Shown here piece after piece: positions 37,867 through 45,704 of a stretch of DNA of 64,000 bases (positions are counted from its first letter, which is position 1; each line of letters opens with the position of its first letter). Made by a program: the position numbers and the translations under genes. The DNA comes from Bacteroidaceae bacterium (GTDB lineage: Bacteria; Bacteroidota; Bacteroidia; Bacteroidales; Bacteroidaceae). The notes under the pieces are model-generated. The model had not been told where the DNA came from, made no database searches, and saw only the letters and a list, made by a program, of their open reading frames with translations. The stretch covers positions 1-64,000 of the forward strand of contig JAGBPB010000090.1 of NCBI GenBank assembly GCA_017633615.1, in the 5' to 3' direction.

Positions 37867-39300
37867 ATGGCAACGATAAAGGACAAGACCGTTTTTGTAT
37901 GCACTGAGTGCGGCTTTGACTCGCCCAAATGGAGCGGCAAATGTCCGTCGTGCGGCATGTGGAACACTATGGTTGAGAAGACCGTCAGGGCCGAAAAGCC
38001 ATCGACCACAACCTCTCTGCGCAAGAGTGCATCGGGACTCAAGGACGGAACTCCGCAGCCGGAGACTCTGGATACTATCGAGACCTCCGAGGAGCCACGC
38101 ATCGATATGCGCGACGCGGAACTGAACCGCGTGCTGGGAGGCGGTCTTGTGCCGGGATCAATCGTTCTGCTGGGCGGTGAGCCGGGAATAGGCAAGTCAA
38201 CCCTGATACTGCAGACAGTGATGCAACTGCAAGGCCAGAAAGTCCTTTACGTATCAGGCGAGGAGAGTGCCCGCCAGATCAAAATGCGTGCCGACCGCTT
38301 AGCTGAATCTACGCACCGGATGGAAGCTAACGCCAATGCCAACGCCAACGTTAGCTCCAACAACCTGTTGGTGCTCTGCGAGACATCACTTGAAAACATC
38401 TACACCCAGATAAAGGAGACCAAACCTACAATCGTGGTCATTGACTCCATCCAGACAATAAGCAGCGAATACGTGGAGTCATCGGCCGGAAGCCTTACGC
38501 AGGTACGTGAGTGCGCGGCTTCATTGCTCAAGTTTGCAAAGGAGAGCGGAACGCCGGTTCTGCTTATCGGCCATATTACAAAAGACGGCACAATAGCAGG
38601 ACCAAAGATATTGGAGCACATAGTTGATGCAGTGTTTCAGTTTGAAGGTGATCAGCACTACCTGTATCGTATTTTACGTCCCATCAAGAACCGTTTTGGG
38701 AGTACATCGGAACTGGGTATTTATGAGATGCGTGAGAACGGTCTGCGTCAGGTAAGCAACCCCAGCGAGCTGCTGCTCACGGACAGCCATCAGGGCATGA
38801 GCGGCGTATCCATTGCCTGCACCATCGAAGGTGTGCGTCCCTTCCTGATCGAGGTTCAGGCACTGGCCAGCACCGCAGTGTACGGTACTCCGCAGCGCAG
38901 TGCCATAGGCTTTGACGTGCGCCGCATGAATATGCTGCTGGCCGTACTGGAAAAGCGCGTGGGCTTCAAGCTGGGCCAGAAGGATGTGTTCCTGAACATA
39001 GCCGGCGGCCTGAGGGTGAGCGACCCCGCAATAGACCTGGCGGTAATCAGCGCAATTCTATCCAGCAGCCTTGACATTGCAATAGACCGCACCGTCTGCA
39101 TGGCGGGCGAGGTGGGCCTGTCGGGCGAGATCCGTCCCGTAAGCCGCATCGAGCAGCGCATTGCCGAGGCCGGAAAGCTGGGCTTTGAGCGCATCATAAT
39201 CCCATCGGCCAATATGCACGGCCTCAACACCAAGAAAGCCGGTATCAAGATAGTGCCCGTGAGCAAGGTGGAGGAAGCATTCAAACAGTTGTTCGGATAA
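37867..39300 (+). CDS. radA: DNA repair protein RadA/Sms
   Basis: A 477-residue recombination ATPase that promotes branch migration of recombination intermediates. It has the N-terminal zinc finger (CTECGFDSPKWSGKCPSCG), Walker A GGEPGIGKST, the RadA-specific KNRFG motif (KNRFGSTSELG) and a C-terminal Lon-like domain. A short Asn/Ala-rich insertion (MEANANANANVSSNN) lies at about residues 151-165. It is co-transcribed with pnuC and the two downstream genes may share the transcript. Confidence 0.96.
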   Translation: MATIKDKTVFVCTECGFDSPKWSGKCPSCGMWNTMVEKTVRAEKPSTTTSLRKSASGLKDGTPQPETLDTIETSEEPRIDMRDAELNRVLGGGLVPGSIVLLGGEPGIGKSTLILQTVMQLQGQKVLYVSGEESARQIKMRADRLAESTHRMEANANANANVSSNNLLVLCETSLENIYTQIKETKPTIVVIDSIQTISSEYVESSAGSLTQVRECAASLLKFAKESGTPVLLIGHITKDGTIAGPKILEHIVDAVFQFEGDQHYLYRILRPIKNRFGSTSELGIYEMRENGLRQVSNPSELLLTDSHQGMSGVSIACTIEGVRPFLIEVQALASTAVYGTPQRSAIGFDVRRMNMLLAVLEKRVGFKLGQKDVFLNIAGGLRVSDPAIDLAVISAILSSSLDIAIDRTVCMAGEVGLSGEIRPVSRIEQRIAEAGKLGFERIIIPSANMHGLNTKKAGIKIVPVSKVEEAFKQLFG

Positions 39301-39302
39301 TT

Positions 39303-40025
39303 ATGAAAAGACTTACCCTTTTGTTACTGTTATGGAGCGTTGCCGGCGCTGTTTGTGCGCAGGAGCGTGGCCTGGCCAATCCCAAAGCTGTTTTCATAGA
39401 GAAGGGAACGCGCTCGGCAGGCCTCTCAGTGGGCTGGGACTCATGGAATGCCCAGGGTGAGGATGGTGTGGACCTGCTCGGAATAGTCATGGGGGTTAAA
39501 GGTTTCGCAAATCTGTTTGATATAACGGCCAGCGGCGCCTGGTTCGTAAAGGATAATTTGTCGGTGGGCTTGAGAGTAGGCTTTAGTGATGCCCGTGTGG
39601 ATTTGGACTCCACACAGTTCCTGGGCAACGATCAGGTGGACAGGCATCTCATTCGCGAGGCGCTCAAGGCCTCGGTCACATGCCGCCAGTATCTGCCGCT
39701 CTTTGACGGCCGGATAGCAGCGTTCTTTGTCGAGGGCCGCCTGACCGGACAGACCGGATTCTACAAGAACTACAACATGACAGCCCAAGGAAAAGAGGGT
39801 TCATATACGGGTCTGGGAAGCGTGTCGCTGGGGTTCTATCCCGGTATTAGCGTATTCGCAACCAATCGCATATCGTTCGAACTCTCCATGCCTCTGCTGG
39901 AGGGCGGCTACACATGGAATGACGAGAGCTCTACCCAGAGTGCCGATGCCAGCCTGAATCATGCATTCGTGCGTTTCAAACCCGCCCTTACCGGTCTTAA
40001 CATGGGTCTGATATTCCACTTCTAA
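39303..40025 (+). CDS. Outer-membrane beta-barrel-like protein
   Basis: A 240-residue exported protein with a signal peptide ending at VCAQ. The rest alternates aromatic and glycine residues in strands (SAGLSVGWDSW, LSVGLRVGFSDARV, GLGSVSLGFYPGISVF) and ends in FRFKPALTGLNMGLIFHF-like strands with terminal Phe, as expected for a small outer-membrane barrel. No specific function. It starts 2 bp after radA, and the PCMD lipoprotein follows 5 bp later. Confidence 0.75.
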   Translation: MKRLTLLLLLWSVAGAVCAQERGLANPKAVFIEKGTRSAGLSVGWDSWNAQGEDGVDLLGIVMGVKGFANLFDITASGAWFVKDNLSVGLRVGFSDARVDLDSTQFLGNDQVDRHLIREALKASVTCRQYLPLFDGRIAAFFVEGRLTGQTGFYKNYNMTAQGKEGSYTGLGSVSLGFYPGISVFATNRISFELSMPLLEGGYTWNDESSTQSADASLNHAFVRFKPALTGLNMGLIFHF

Positions 40026-40030
40026 ACCAT

Positions 40031-40882
40031 ATGAAAAAGATATTTCTGCCGCTTGCAACCCTGGCTGTGCTGATTTCCTGCAGCGAATGGAAGGACGATA
40101 TCTACAAGATTGAAGAGCCGGAACAGCCGGAGAACCAGCCTGCACCCGTTCCGTCCAAGGCCGAGGAGGGCCAGCTCTACAACATGAGCCTGGACGAGTG
40201 GAGCAAGAAAGGCTCAGTTAACGTATGCTGCGGGGCCGATGTGAACGATCAGGACCGTGTGGTGTGGGGATCGGCCAACGAGGCTACCTCAATCCTGGGC
40301 ATTCAGAACTGTTTGCCGGAGAGTTCCAAGGTAGCGGTGCAAGGTAACGGCAAGAAGGCTGCCAAGATCCAGTCCAGGTATATTAACAACCTGCTGGTCA
40401 AGAAGTTTGCGGCCGGCACACTATTTACCGGCCAGATGGACAAGATCAATATTGTCAAGGGAAACGCATCGCTCAAGTGGGGCGTGCCGTTTACCGGAAG
40501 ACCCAAGTCGCTTGAGGGCTATGCCTGCTATCAGCCGGTGGCCATATCACATACCAAGCCGCCTTATGACGACAAGAAGGGGCAGATGGATACCGGTGTC
40601 ATTTACGTGGTGCTGGGCGACTGGAACAGCCAGGTTACCGTTGACCCCGCCGAGTCCAAGTTCCTGGACGTGAACAACGATCCCTCCATAATAGGATACG
40701 GCATAGTCTCCTATAACAGTCATATGGATGACTACAGCAAGTTCACAATCGATATCGATTACCGCAGTGACAGGACTCCCACCATGTGCATAATCGTAGC
40801 CTCGTCGAGCGAGCTGGGTGACTATTTTACCGGCGGCGACGGCTCGACGCTCTATCTGGACGAGCTCCGTTTTATCTACTGA
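40031..40882 (+). CDS. PCMD-domain lipoprotein
   Basis: A 283-residue lipoprotein with lipobox LISC at about residue 17, then an acidic/proline linker (EEPEQPENQPAPVPSKAEE). The C-terminal 230 residues match the putative carbohydrate metabolism domain: KIQSRYINNLLVKKFAAG, GKAxLKWGVPFTGRP-like and DTGVIYVVLGDWN, ending in LYLDELRFIY. Such proteins are common on Bacteroidales surfaces and may bind glycans. It is paired with the barrel protein upstream. Confidence 0.8.
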   Translation: MKKIFLPLATLAVLISCSEWKDDIYKIEEPEQPENQPAPVPSKAEEGQLYNMSLDEWSKKGSVNVCCGADVNDQDRVVWGSANEATSILGIQNCLPESSKVAVQGNGKKAAKIQSRYINNLLVKKFAAGTLFTGQMDKINIVKGNASLKWGVPFTGRPKSLEGYACYQPVAISHTKPPYDDKKGQMDTGVIYVVLGDWNSQVTVDPAESKFLDVNNDPSIIGYGIVSYNSHMDDYSKFTIDIDYRSDRTPTMCIIVASSSELGDYFTGGDGSTLYLDELRFIY

Positions 40883-40888
40883 TTTCCG

Positions 40889-41740
40889 TTACCGCTCCGG
40901 GAGAGGGCGGCCGTTGGCGATGGCCTGTATGAAACGCTTGGTTACGGTGTGGGCCGGACCGGGCATGTTGTTGTGGTCGTGGCCGTCAAACTCGTACAGG
41001 TATACCTTCTCGCAGCCGTTCAGTTTCATCATACGGTAGAAATAGGCCTGCTCCTCGTATCGGCCGTAAAGCTCAAGTTCACGGTCACCCGACAGTACCA
41101 GCAAGGGCATGTCGAGCTTGCGTACGTGGTAGAGCGGGGCGGTGTCGTCAATGCGGGGCTGCAGTGCGCCTACTCCGGTCTGCTTGCGGACATTGTAGTG
41201 GGTTATCACCTGTGCGCTGTAGGGGAAGGCTCCCGCAATATTATCGGCATCAATCCCGTATTTGTCAAGGTAGTGCTTGTCAAGGACTACCATATCGAGC
41301 AGATAGCCGCCTGCGGAGTGGCCTGCCAGGAATATCTTTTTGGTGCTTCCACCGTACTTTTCGATCTCGCGGAAAGCCCATGCCACTGCGGCAGCGGCGT
41401 CATCGATGGCCTCCTGGACGGTGGCTTTGGGGAGCAGACGGTATCCGACGCCGATTACCGCCATTCCGCTGTTCTGGAGCTCGGCGGGAATCTCCTTGTT
41501 GCCGCCCTCAATGCCGCCTCCGTGGAACCAGACCACGGTGGGGAAGTCCTTGATGTTCTCGGGATAATAGATATCCAGCAGACAGCGTTCACGGGCATAA
41601 TCGCCCTGATCGGTTGTCCTGTAAGAGATGTTTCGCTCAGTCTTGTAAGTGATTTGCGGCCTGCGGTTCTGTGCGCCTGCAGTTGTTGCGGCAATGAGCA
41701 GCACTGCAATGGACAGTCTGGAATGTAAGTTCAAATGCAT
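40889..41740 (-). CDS. Secreted alpha/beta-hydrolase (carbohydrate esterase-like)
   Basis: A 283-residue exported esterase. The start at 41740 gives MHLNLHSRLSIAVLLIAATT, a signal peptide ending GAQ. VWFHGGGIEGG supplies the oxyanion hole and GHSAGGYL the nucleophile Ser. VLSGDRELELYGR and FDGHDHNNMPG provide the Asp and His. It is similar to bifunctional acetyl/feruloyl esterases of Bacteroidota. It diverges from the GH9 gene, so both probably act on plant cell wall. Confidence 0.85.
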   Translation of the reverse strand: MHLNLHSRLSIAVLLIAATTAGAQNRRPQITYKTERNISYRTTDQGDYARERCLLDIYYPENIKDFPTVVWFHGGGIEGGNKEIPAELQNSGMAVIGVGYRLLPKATVQEAIDDAAAAVAWAFREIEKYGGSTKKIFLAGHSAGGYLLDMVVLDKHYLDKYGIDADNIAGAFPYSAQVITHYNVRKQTGVGALQPRIDDTAPLYHVRKLDMPLLVLSGDRELELYGRYEEQAYFYRMMKLNGCEKVYLYEFDGHDHNNMPGPAHTVTKRFIQAIANGRPLPER

Positions 41741-41769
41741 AGTAGTGTCAGTAATTAGTCGGATACGTA

Positions 41770-41777
41770 CAAAAGTA
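41770..41777 (-). promoter_or_regulatory. -7 box for the esterase
   Basis: TACTTTTG on the minus strand, 29 bp upstream of the chosen start codon. Confidence 0.5.
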
Positions 41778-41786
41778 ATCAAATTC

Positions 41787-41817
41787 TTTGATAACGTGCG
41801 GCGTAGTTTTATATTTG
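41787..41817 (+). promoter_or_regulatory. GH9 promoter
   Basis: TTTG (41787-41790), 19 bp, then TATATTTGC (41810-41818): an ideal -33/-7 pair. Leader of about 22 nt to the ATG at 41847. Confidence 0.75.
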
Positions 41818-41846
41818 CAGATTAGAAACTTACTAACCTTATCGAT

Positions 41847-44408
41847 ATGAAAAGACTTGCTCTCTGGGCCTTATGGGCTCTTTTTCCTTTTGTACAGATT
41901 TACGCTGACTCTTTCAAGATTGGAGAGCGCGGTTATTTTGAGAAGGCCGGTGTTAACATCATGGCGTTCCAGGATACATATCCCGAGGGACATCAGGCCG
42001 GTGTGTGCGTGATCATGAATGGTGTGCGTATTGCAACCAACGGCGACCTGCGTCTGGAGGCAACTCCGGGACAGTGGCAGCCTCTGCCTAAGCAGGGCAG
42101 GCGCACGGTGGACGGCAATACCATAACCACATGGCTCAGTTATCCTGACTCGTCCAAACATGAGACGGGTTTCAACCCCATGCTCTATCCTGACCTGCAG
42201 CTGCGTTACTCAGTCCGCATGGATGGTGTCGAGGAGGGCGTGATGGTGACTGTCGATCTGGACAGCCCTGTTCCCGAGGAGTTCCTAGGCAAGGTGGGAT
42301 TCAACTTTGAGTTCTTCCCGGGCATCCTGTTTGGCAAGCCCTGGATCATGGACGGTAAGTCAGGCTTCTATCCGCAGCAGCCCAACGGTCCCGTAGATAC
42401 CCCCAACAGCAATCTGGAACATATCGGTGATTTCCATAACGGACGCGGTTCAAAGATAGACCGTGACCATTTCCTGGGCGACCCGGCTGTGTTCAATCCC
42501 GTCAGGGCCGATGACATCATCGCCACCCCGTATGCCGTGGGCCGAAAATTCACTTCACGTCCCGATGATAACCTGTGCCGCCTCACTGTTGAGAGTCTGG
42601 GAGAGAGCGACCTTAAGCTTTATGACGGCCGCATGAACCATAACAACGGCTGGTTCGTGCTGCGCTCGGAGGTTCCGGCAGGTGCCACTAAGGGTGCAAT
42701 CAAGTGGCTCATCAAGCCCGCAGTAACCGAGGACTGGATGTACAAACCCGTTATCCAGACATCGCAGGTGGGTTATCTGCCCGCCCAGCAGAAGCTGGCT
42801 GTGATTGAGCTCGATGCACGCGCCCAGAACACCACCTCAAAGAGATGCACGCTTTATCGCATATCGGACCAGGGTCCGGTCAAGGTTAAGGACATTGTGC
42901 CGGTGGAGTGGGGTGCATTCCTGCGTTACAACTACCTGCATGTGGATTTTTCCGATGTAAAGGAGGAGGGCCTGTACCAACTCAAGTATGACGGAAGCGA
43001 ATCGCCTATGTTCGGTATCTCGAGCGAGATCTTTGACCGCGGCGTATGGCAGCCGGTGATTGAGTATTTCCTGCCGGTTCAGATGTGTCATATGCGTGTC
43101 AACGAGAAGTATAAGGTCTGGCACGATGCCTGCCACATGGACGATGCGCTCATGGCTCCGGCCTACAACCATATTGACGGTTATGACCAGCGTCCCGGAT
43201 TGTCCAAGTACGAGCCCTTGCAGAAGGTGCCCGGCGTGAACATCGGCGGCTGGCATGATGCCGGTGATTTTGACCTCAGAATTGAGTCGCAGGCCGGCGA
43301 GTCATACATCCTGGCACTGGCCTACGAGGCATTCAGACCCGATATTGACGTAACATCGATTGATCAGGTGAACCGCGTTTGTGAGATCCATCAGCCCGAC
43401 GGCAAGAATGATATGCTGCAGCAGGTGGAGAACGGTGCCCTGACGGTAATCAACTCATGGCTGGCACTGGGCCGTCCGTACCGCGGAATCATATGCAACA
43501 GCCTGCGCCAGTATGTGCTGCTGGGTGATGCCGCCGCAATGACCGACGGTGAGATTGGCAATGATGATGACCGATGGATATTCACTGAGAACAACCCCGG
43601 ACGTGCCGTATCGGCCGCAGCGGGAATGGCTGCTTCGTACCGCGTGCTCAAGGGTTTCAACGATACTCTGGCTACCCACTGCCTGGACTTTGCAAAGGCC
43701 ATTTACAATGAGATTGCCGAGCAGTCACAGGCGCAGCCTCAGGGACGCGGAATGCGTGCCACCGATATGACTCAGCTGGCTGCCGAGCTTTATCTGGCAA
43801 CCGACGATAAGGTTTACCGCGATTATCTGATAGAGCGTCAGGAGAATATAGTACGAGGAATCCAGCGCAACGCTTGGTATCTGTGCCGCGTGGCCAAGAA
43901 GTTCGGAACGCTTAAGCGTGACAAGGAGGCCAAGGCATGGAAGGATGCCTTTGAGACTGCCCTTAAGAATGTGCCTGCAGGTATTCAGCGTCAGGCTCAG
44001 GCTACCCCTTACGGTGTTCCTTACCAGCCGTCAATCTGGGGCGCGGGCTGGGATATCCAGTCGTTCGGTTATCAGCAGTACTTCCTGGTATCGGCCTATC
44101 CCGAGATATTTGACATCAAGCCTATGCTGAGCGCCCTGAACTTTGTGCTGGGATGCCATCCCGGCAGCAACCAGGCGTCGTTTGCATCGGGCGTGGGTGC
44201 CCAATCGGCCACAGTGGGCTACGGCCTGAACCGTGCCGACTGGAGCTACATACCCGGAGGCGTGATTTCGGGTACCGCAATGATCCGTCCTGATTTCCCG
44301 GAACTGCTTACCTGGCCCTTCTTGTGGCAGCAGACCGAGTACGTGCTGGGCGGCGGCTCATCGCACTATATGTTCCTGGTTCTTGCAGCCCAACAGCTCT
44401 GCAAGTGA
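41847..44408 (+). CDS. GH9 endoglucanase-like enzyme with N-terminal domain
   Basis: An 853-residue exported enzyme, signal peptide about 1-20. Residues 25-300 form a domain of the kind preceding Bacteroidota GH9 enzymes (FFPGILFGKPWIMDGKSGFY). About 303-395 is the Ig-like CelD_N domain (QTSQVGYLPAQQKLAVIEL), and the (alpha/alpha)6 catalytic domain fills 400-853. Catalytic Asp pair is in WHDAGDFD (D471 and D474). The proton donor is probably Glu831 in WQQTEYVLGGG. GCHPGSNQASFASGVG replaces the usual GRNP region. It probably cuts beta-1,4-glucan or xyloglucan. Confidence 0.9.
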   Translation: MKRLALWALWALFPFVQIYADSFKIGERGYFEKAGVNIMAFQDTYPEGHQAGVCVIMNGVRIATNGDLRLEATPGQWQPLPKQGRRTVDGNTITTWLSYPDSSKHETGFNPMLYPDLQLRYSVRMDGVEEGVMVTVDLDSPVPEEFLGKVGFNFEFFPGILFGKPWIMDGKSGFYPQQPNGPVDTPNSNLEHIGDFHNGRGSKIDRDHFLGDPAVFNPVRADDIIATPYAVGRKFTSRPDDNLCRLTVESLGESDLKLYDGRMNHNNGWFVLRSEVPAGATKGAIKWLIKPAVTEDWMYKPVIQTSQVGYLPAQQKLAVIELDARAQNTTSKRCTLYRISDQGPVKVKDIVPVEWGAFLRYNYLHVDFSDVKEEGLYQLKYDGSESPMFGISSEIFDRGVWQPVIEYFLPVQMCHMRVNEKYKVWHDACHMDDALMAPAYNHIDGYDQRPGLSKYEPLQKVPGVNIGGWHDAGDFDLRIESQAGESYILALAYEAFRPDIDVTSIDQVNRVCEIHQPDGKNDMLQQVENGALTVINSWLALGRPYRGIICNSLRQYVLLGDAAAMTDGEIGNDDDRWIFTENNPGRAVSAAAGMAASYRVLKGFNDTLATHCLDFAKAIYNEIAEQSQAQPQGRGMRATDMTQLAAELYLATDDKVYRDYLIERQENIVRGIQRNAWYLCRVAKKFGTLKRDKEAKAWKDAFETALKNVPAGIQRQAQATPYGVPYQPSIWGAGWDIQSFGYQQYFLVSAYPEIFDIKPMLSALNFVLGCHPGSNQASFASGVGAQSATVGYGLNRADWSYIPGGVISGTAMIRPDFPELLTWPFLWQQTEYVLGGGSSHYMFLVLAAQQLCK

Positions 44409-44412
44409 TTTG

Positions 44413-44451
44413 AAAACGTGCAATTGGGGTCAGGCCCCAATTGCACGTTTT
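44413..44451. repeat. Palindromic repeat, family A, acting as bidirectional terminator
   Basis: A perfect 17-bp inverted repeat (44413-44429 with 44435-44451) with a TCAGG loop, containing the GTGCAATTGGGG core and ending in T5. It lies between the convergent GH9 and small-Cys-protein genes and resembles 24003-24034. Confidence 0.88.
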
Positions 44452-44643
44452 TCAGTCTTTGTATTTCTGGAAGTCGTATTTTTTGCGCAGAGCCTCCTGG
44501 GTTTCGGGATCCTGATGGGTGAAGTATGCCTTCCAACCCGGGCAGAAATTGATGTGCCAGCGCCAGAAACGTCCTTTCAGTGACTTGGGATTCTTGTCAT
44601 AACTTGCTCTAAACTTGCAGTTTTCACAGGGATATTGTGCCAT
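44452..44643 (-). CDS. Small conserved Cys-containing protein
   Basis: A 63-residue protein. It opens MAQYPCENCKFRASYDKNPK (CxxC) and continues RFWRWHINFCPGWKAYF; with the third Cys and the His it may bind a metal. Similar short proteins, including the WRWH...CPGWK pattern, are known to me from gut anaerobes as hypotheticals. A good promoter upstream and a terminator downstream support it as a real gene. No function is known. Confidence 0.78.
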   Translation of the reverse strand: MAQYPCENCKFRASYDKNPKSLKGRFWRWHINFCPGWKAYFTHQDPETQEALRKKYDFQKYKD

Positions 44644-44671
44644 ATTCAGTGTAATTATATCGTTTGCGATA

Positions 44672-44701
44672 CAAATATACGGTAAGTCGTTGGAACTTCA
44701 A
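44672..44701 (-). promoter_or_regulatory. Promoter for the small Cys protein
   Basis: On the minus strand TTG (44701-44699), 19 bp, then TATATTTG (44679-44672), the expected Bacteroidota spacing. Confidence 0.6.
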
Positions 44702-44790
44702 GCGATATGTGCGTTAATCTATATTAATGCGGGGTGGGGCGGAACATGCGTTATTTTGACCTATTTGTGGCACGTATTGTTTTTTTGTAG

Positions 44791-44798
44791 TATATTCG
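44791..44798 (+). promoter_or_regulatory. Possible -7 box for the folded RNA and methylase leader
   Basis: TATATTCGC, a TTCG variant. If used, the RNA to the terminator at 45003 would be about 200 nt. The sequence 44702-44860 otherwise shows no gene. Confidence 0.4.
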
Positions 44799-44861
44799 CA
44801 GTACAGTATCGGAACAGAAAAGATATTGTAAAGACATACTAACATAGCATTTGCTATTTAT

Positions 44862-45003
44862 TCGGTTGCTCGAAACCTAGGAAATTTCAACTGTCAACCC
44901 GGATAAGTCGGTAAATGTCTGCGCTTCTGCGTGGGCTTGACTTATCTGTTGACAAGGCTTTCCTAGGGCCGCGAGCATGGATCTTTCAAGTCCATGCTTT
45001 TTT
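44862..45003 (+). ncRNA. Candidate structured non-coding RNA or leader with terminator
   Basis: Four nested perfect stems fold this segment into one long hairpin: TGCTCG/CGAGCA (44867-44872 with 44972-44977), CCTAGGAAA/TTTCCTAGG (44876-44884 with 44959-44967), TGTCAAC/GTTGACA (44092-type stem at 44892-44898 with 44948-44954), and GATAAGTC/GACTTATC (44902-44909 with 44939-44946). The apical loop is about 29 nt and holds a small CGC-TTCT-GCG hairpin. A terminator follows, sharing AGCA with the outer stem. No protein fits. It may be an independent small RNA or a regulated leader of the methylase operon; I cannot assign it to a known family. Confidence 0.7.
44974..45003 (+). terminator. Intrinsic terminator of the folded RNA
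   Basis: Stem AGCATGGA/TCCATGCT (44974-44981 with 44991-44998) with a CTT/AAG extension, then six T. Its 5' arm overlaps the 3' strand of the outermost stem of the folded RNA, so the two cannot both form fully. Confidence 0.85.
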
Positions 45004-45056
45004 GTGCCCTGAAGCCTGTCAAGAAAAAGTCAGCAAGTGCGCAATGAAAGCGCAGA

Positions 45057-45704
45057 ATGGACACCCAGATCAAGTCCAAGGAGAGGGTGGCCGCTCACGG
45101 TGAGGTGTTTACCGCTCCCCGTGAGGTTAACGCCATGCTTGACCTTGTAAAGCCGGAGACGGAGCGTATAGATTCCCGTTTCCTGGAGCCTGCTTGCGGT
45201 GACGGAAACTTCCTGATAGAGATACTACGCCGTAAACTCTATGTCTGCGGGGAGCGCGTAAAGGCCAGGCAATATACCCAACTTCAATATGAACATGATG
45301 CCATTTGGGCGGTATCGAGCATCTACGGCATAGAACTGCTGGCCGATAATGTGGCCTCTTGTCGTGAGCGTCTGCTTGATTATTTCACGGAGCAATACAA
45401 AGCACTTTTTAAATCCAAATGCAAGGAAGAATGCATTGAGGCCGCCCGATACATCCTCTCCAAAAACATAATTCACGGCGATGCGCTCACATACAGGCGC
45501 GTGGATAATCCCGGCAGCTGGATTCATGTGTGCGAGTGGAGTTTCATAGGCGGTGGCAAAGTAAGCCGTCGAGATTATGAATTCTCTTTCCTGATAGGGC
45601 AGTACAGCAGCGACAACCTCTTTGCCGATGCGCCCGTAGAGACCTATCCTCCTGTTCATTTCCTCAAAATCAAACCGGCGGCCTATGGAGAACAGCAGTT
45701 ATAA
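45057..45704 (+). CDS. Restriction-modification M-subunit-like protein (SAM-binding part only)
   Basis: A 215-residue N6-methylase-like protein of a family annotated as restriction endonuclease subunit M. VFTAPREVNAMLDLV and LEPACGDGNFLIEILRRKL (motif I, SAM binding) are present, then IYGIELLADNVASCRERL and IIHGDAL. The catalytic motif IV (NPPY) is missing and the protein ends at YPPVHFLKIKPAAYGEQQL. It overlaps the next gene, a full Eco57I-type methylase, by 20 bp, so the two products probably form one enzyme. It could also be a regulatory or DNA-binding subunit. Confidence 0.8.
   Translation: MDTQIKSKERVAAHGEVFTAPREVNAMLDLVKPETERIDSRFLEPACGDGNFLIEILRRKLYVCGERVKARQYTQLQYEHDAIWAVSSIYGIELLADNVASCRERLLDYFTEQYKALFKSKCKEECIEAARYILSKNIIHGDALTYRRVDNPGSWIHVCEWSFIGGGKVSRRDYEFSFLIGQYSSDNLFADAPVETYPPVHFLKIKPAAYGEQQL

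Noticed and set aside
40949..41728. 259-codon open frame on the plus strand
   Set aside because: It is antisense to the secreted esterase, which has a signal peptide and full catalytic motifs; the plus-strand translation shows no family motif or promoter.
44861..44876. Sequence resembling a tRNA T-arm (GGTTGCTCGAAACC)
   Set aside because: No acceptor, D or anticodon arms can be drawn around it, and the bases pair better within the long hairpin.
44862..45003. Retron msr-msd or tracrRNA
   Set aside because: No reverse transcriptase or Cas9-like gene is anywhere in the window.
44915..45103. 62-codon open frame across the folded RNA and its terminator
   Set aside because: It spans the terminator and T run, has no ribosome site and overlaps the methylase gene in another frame.
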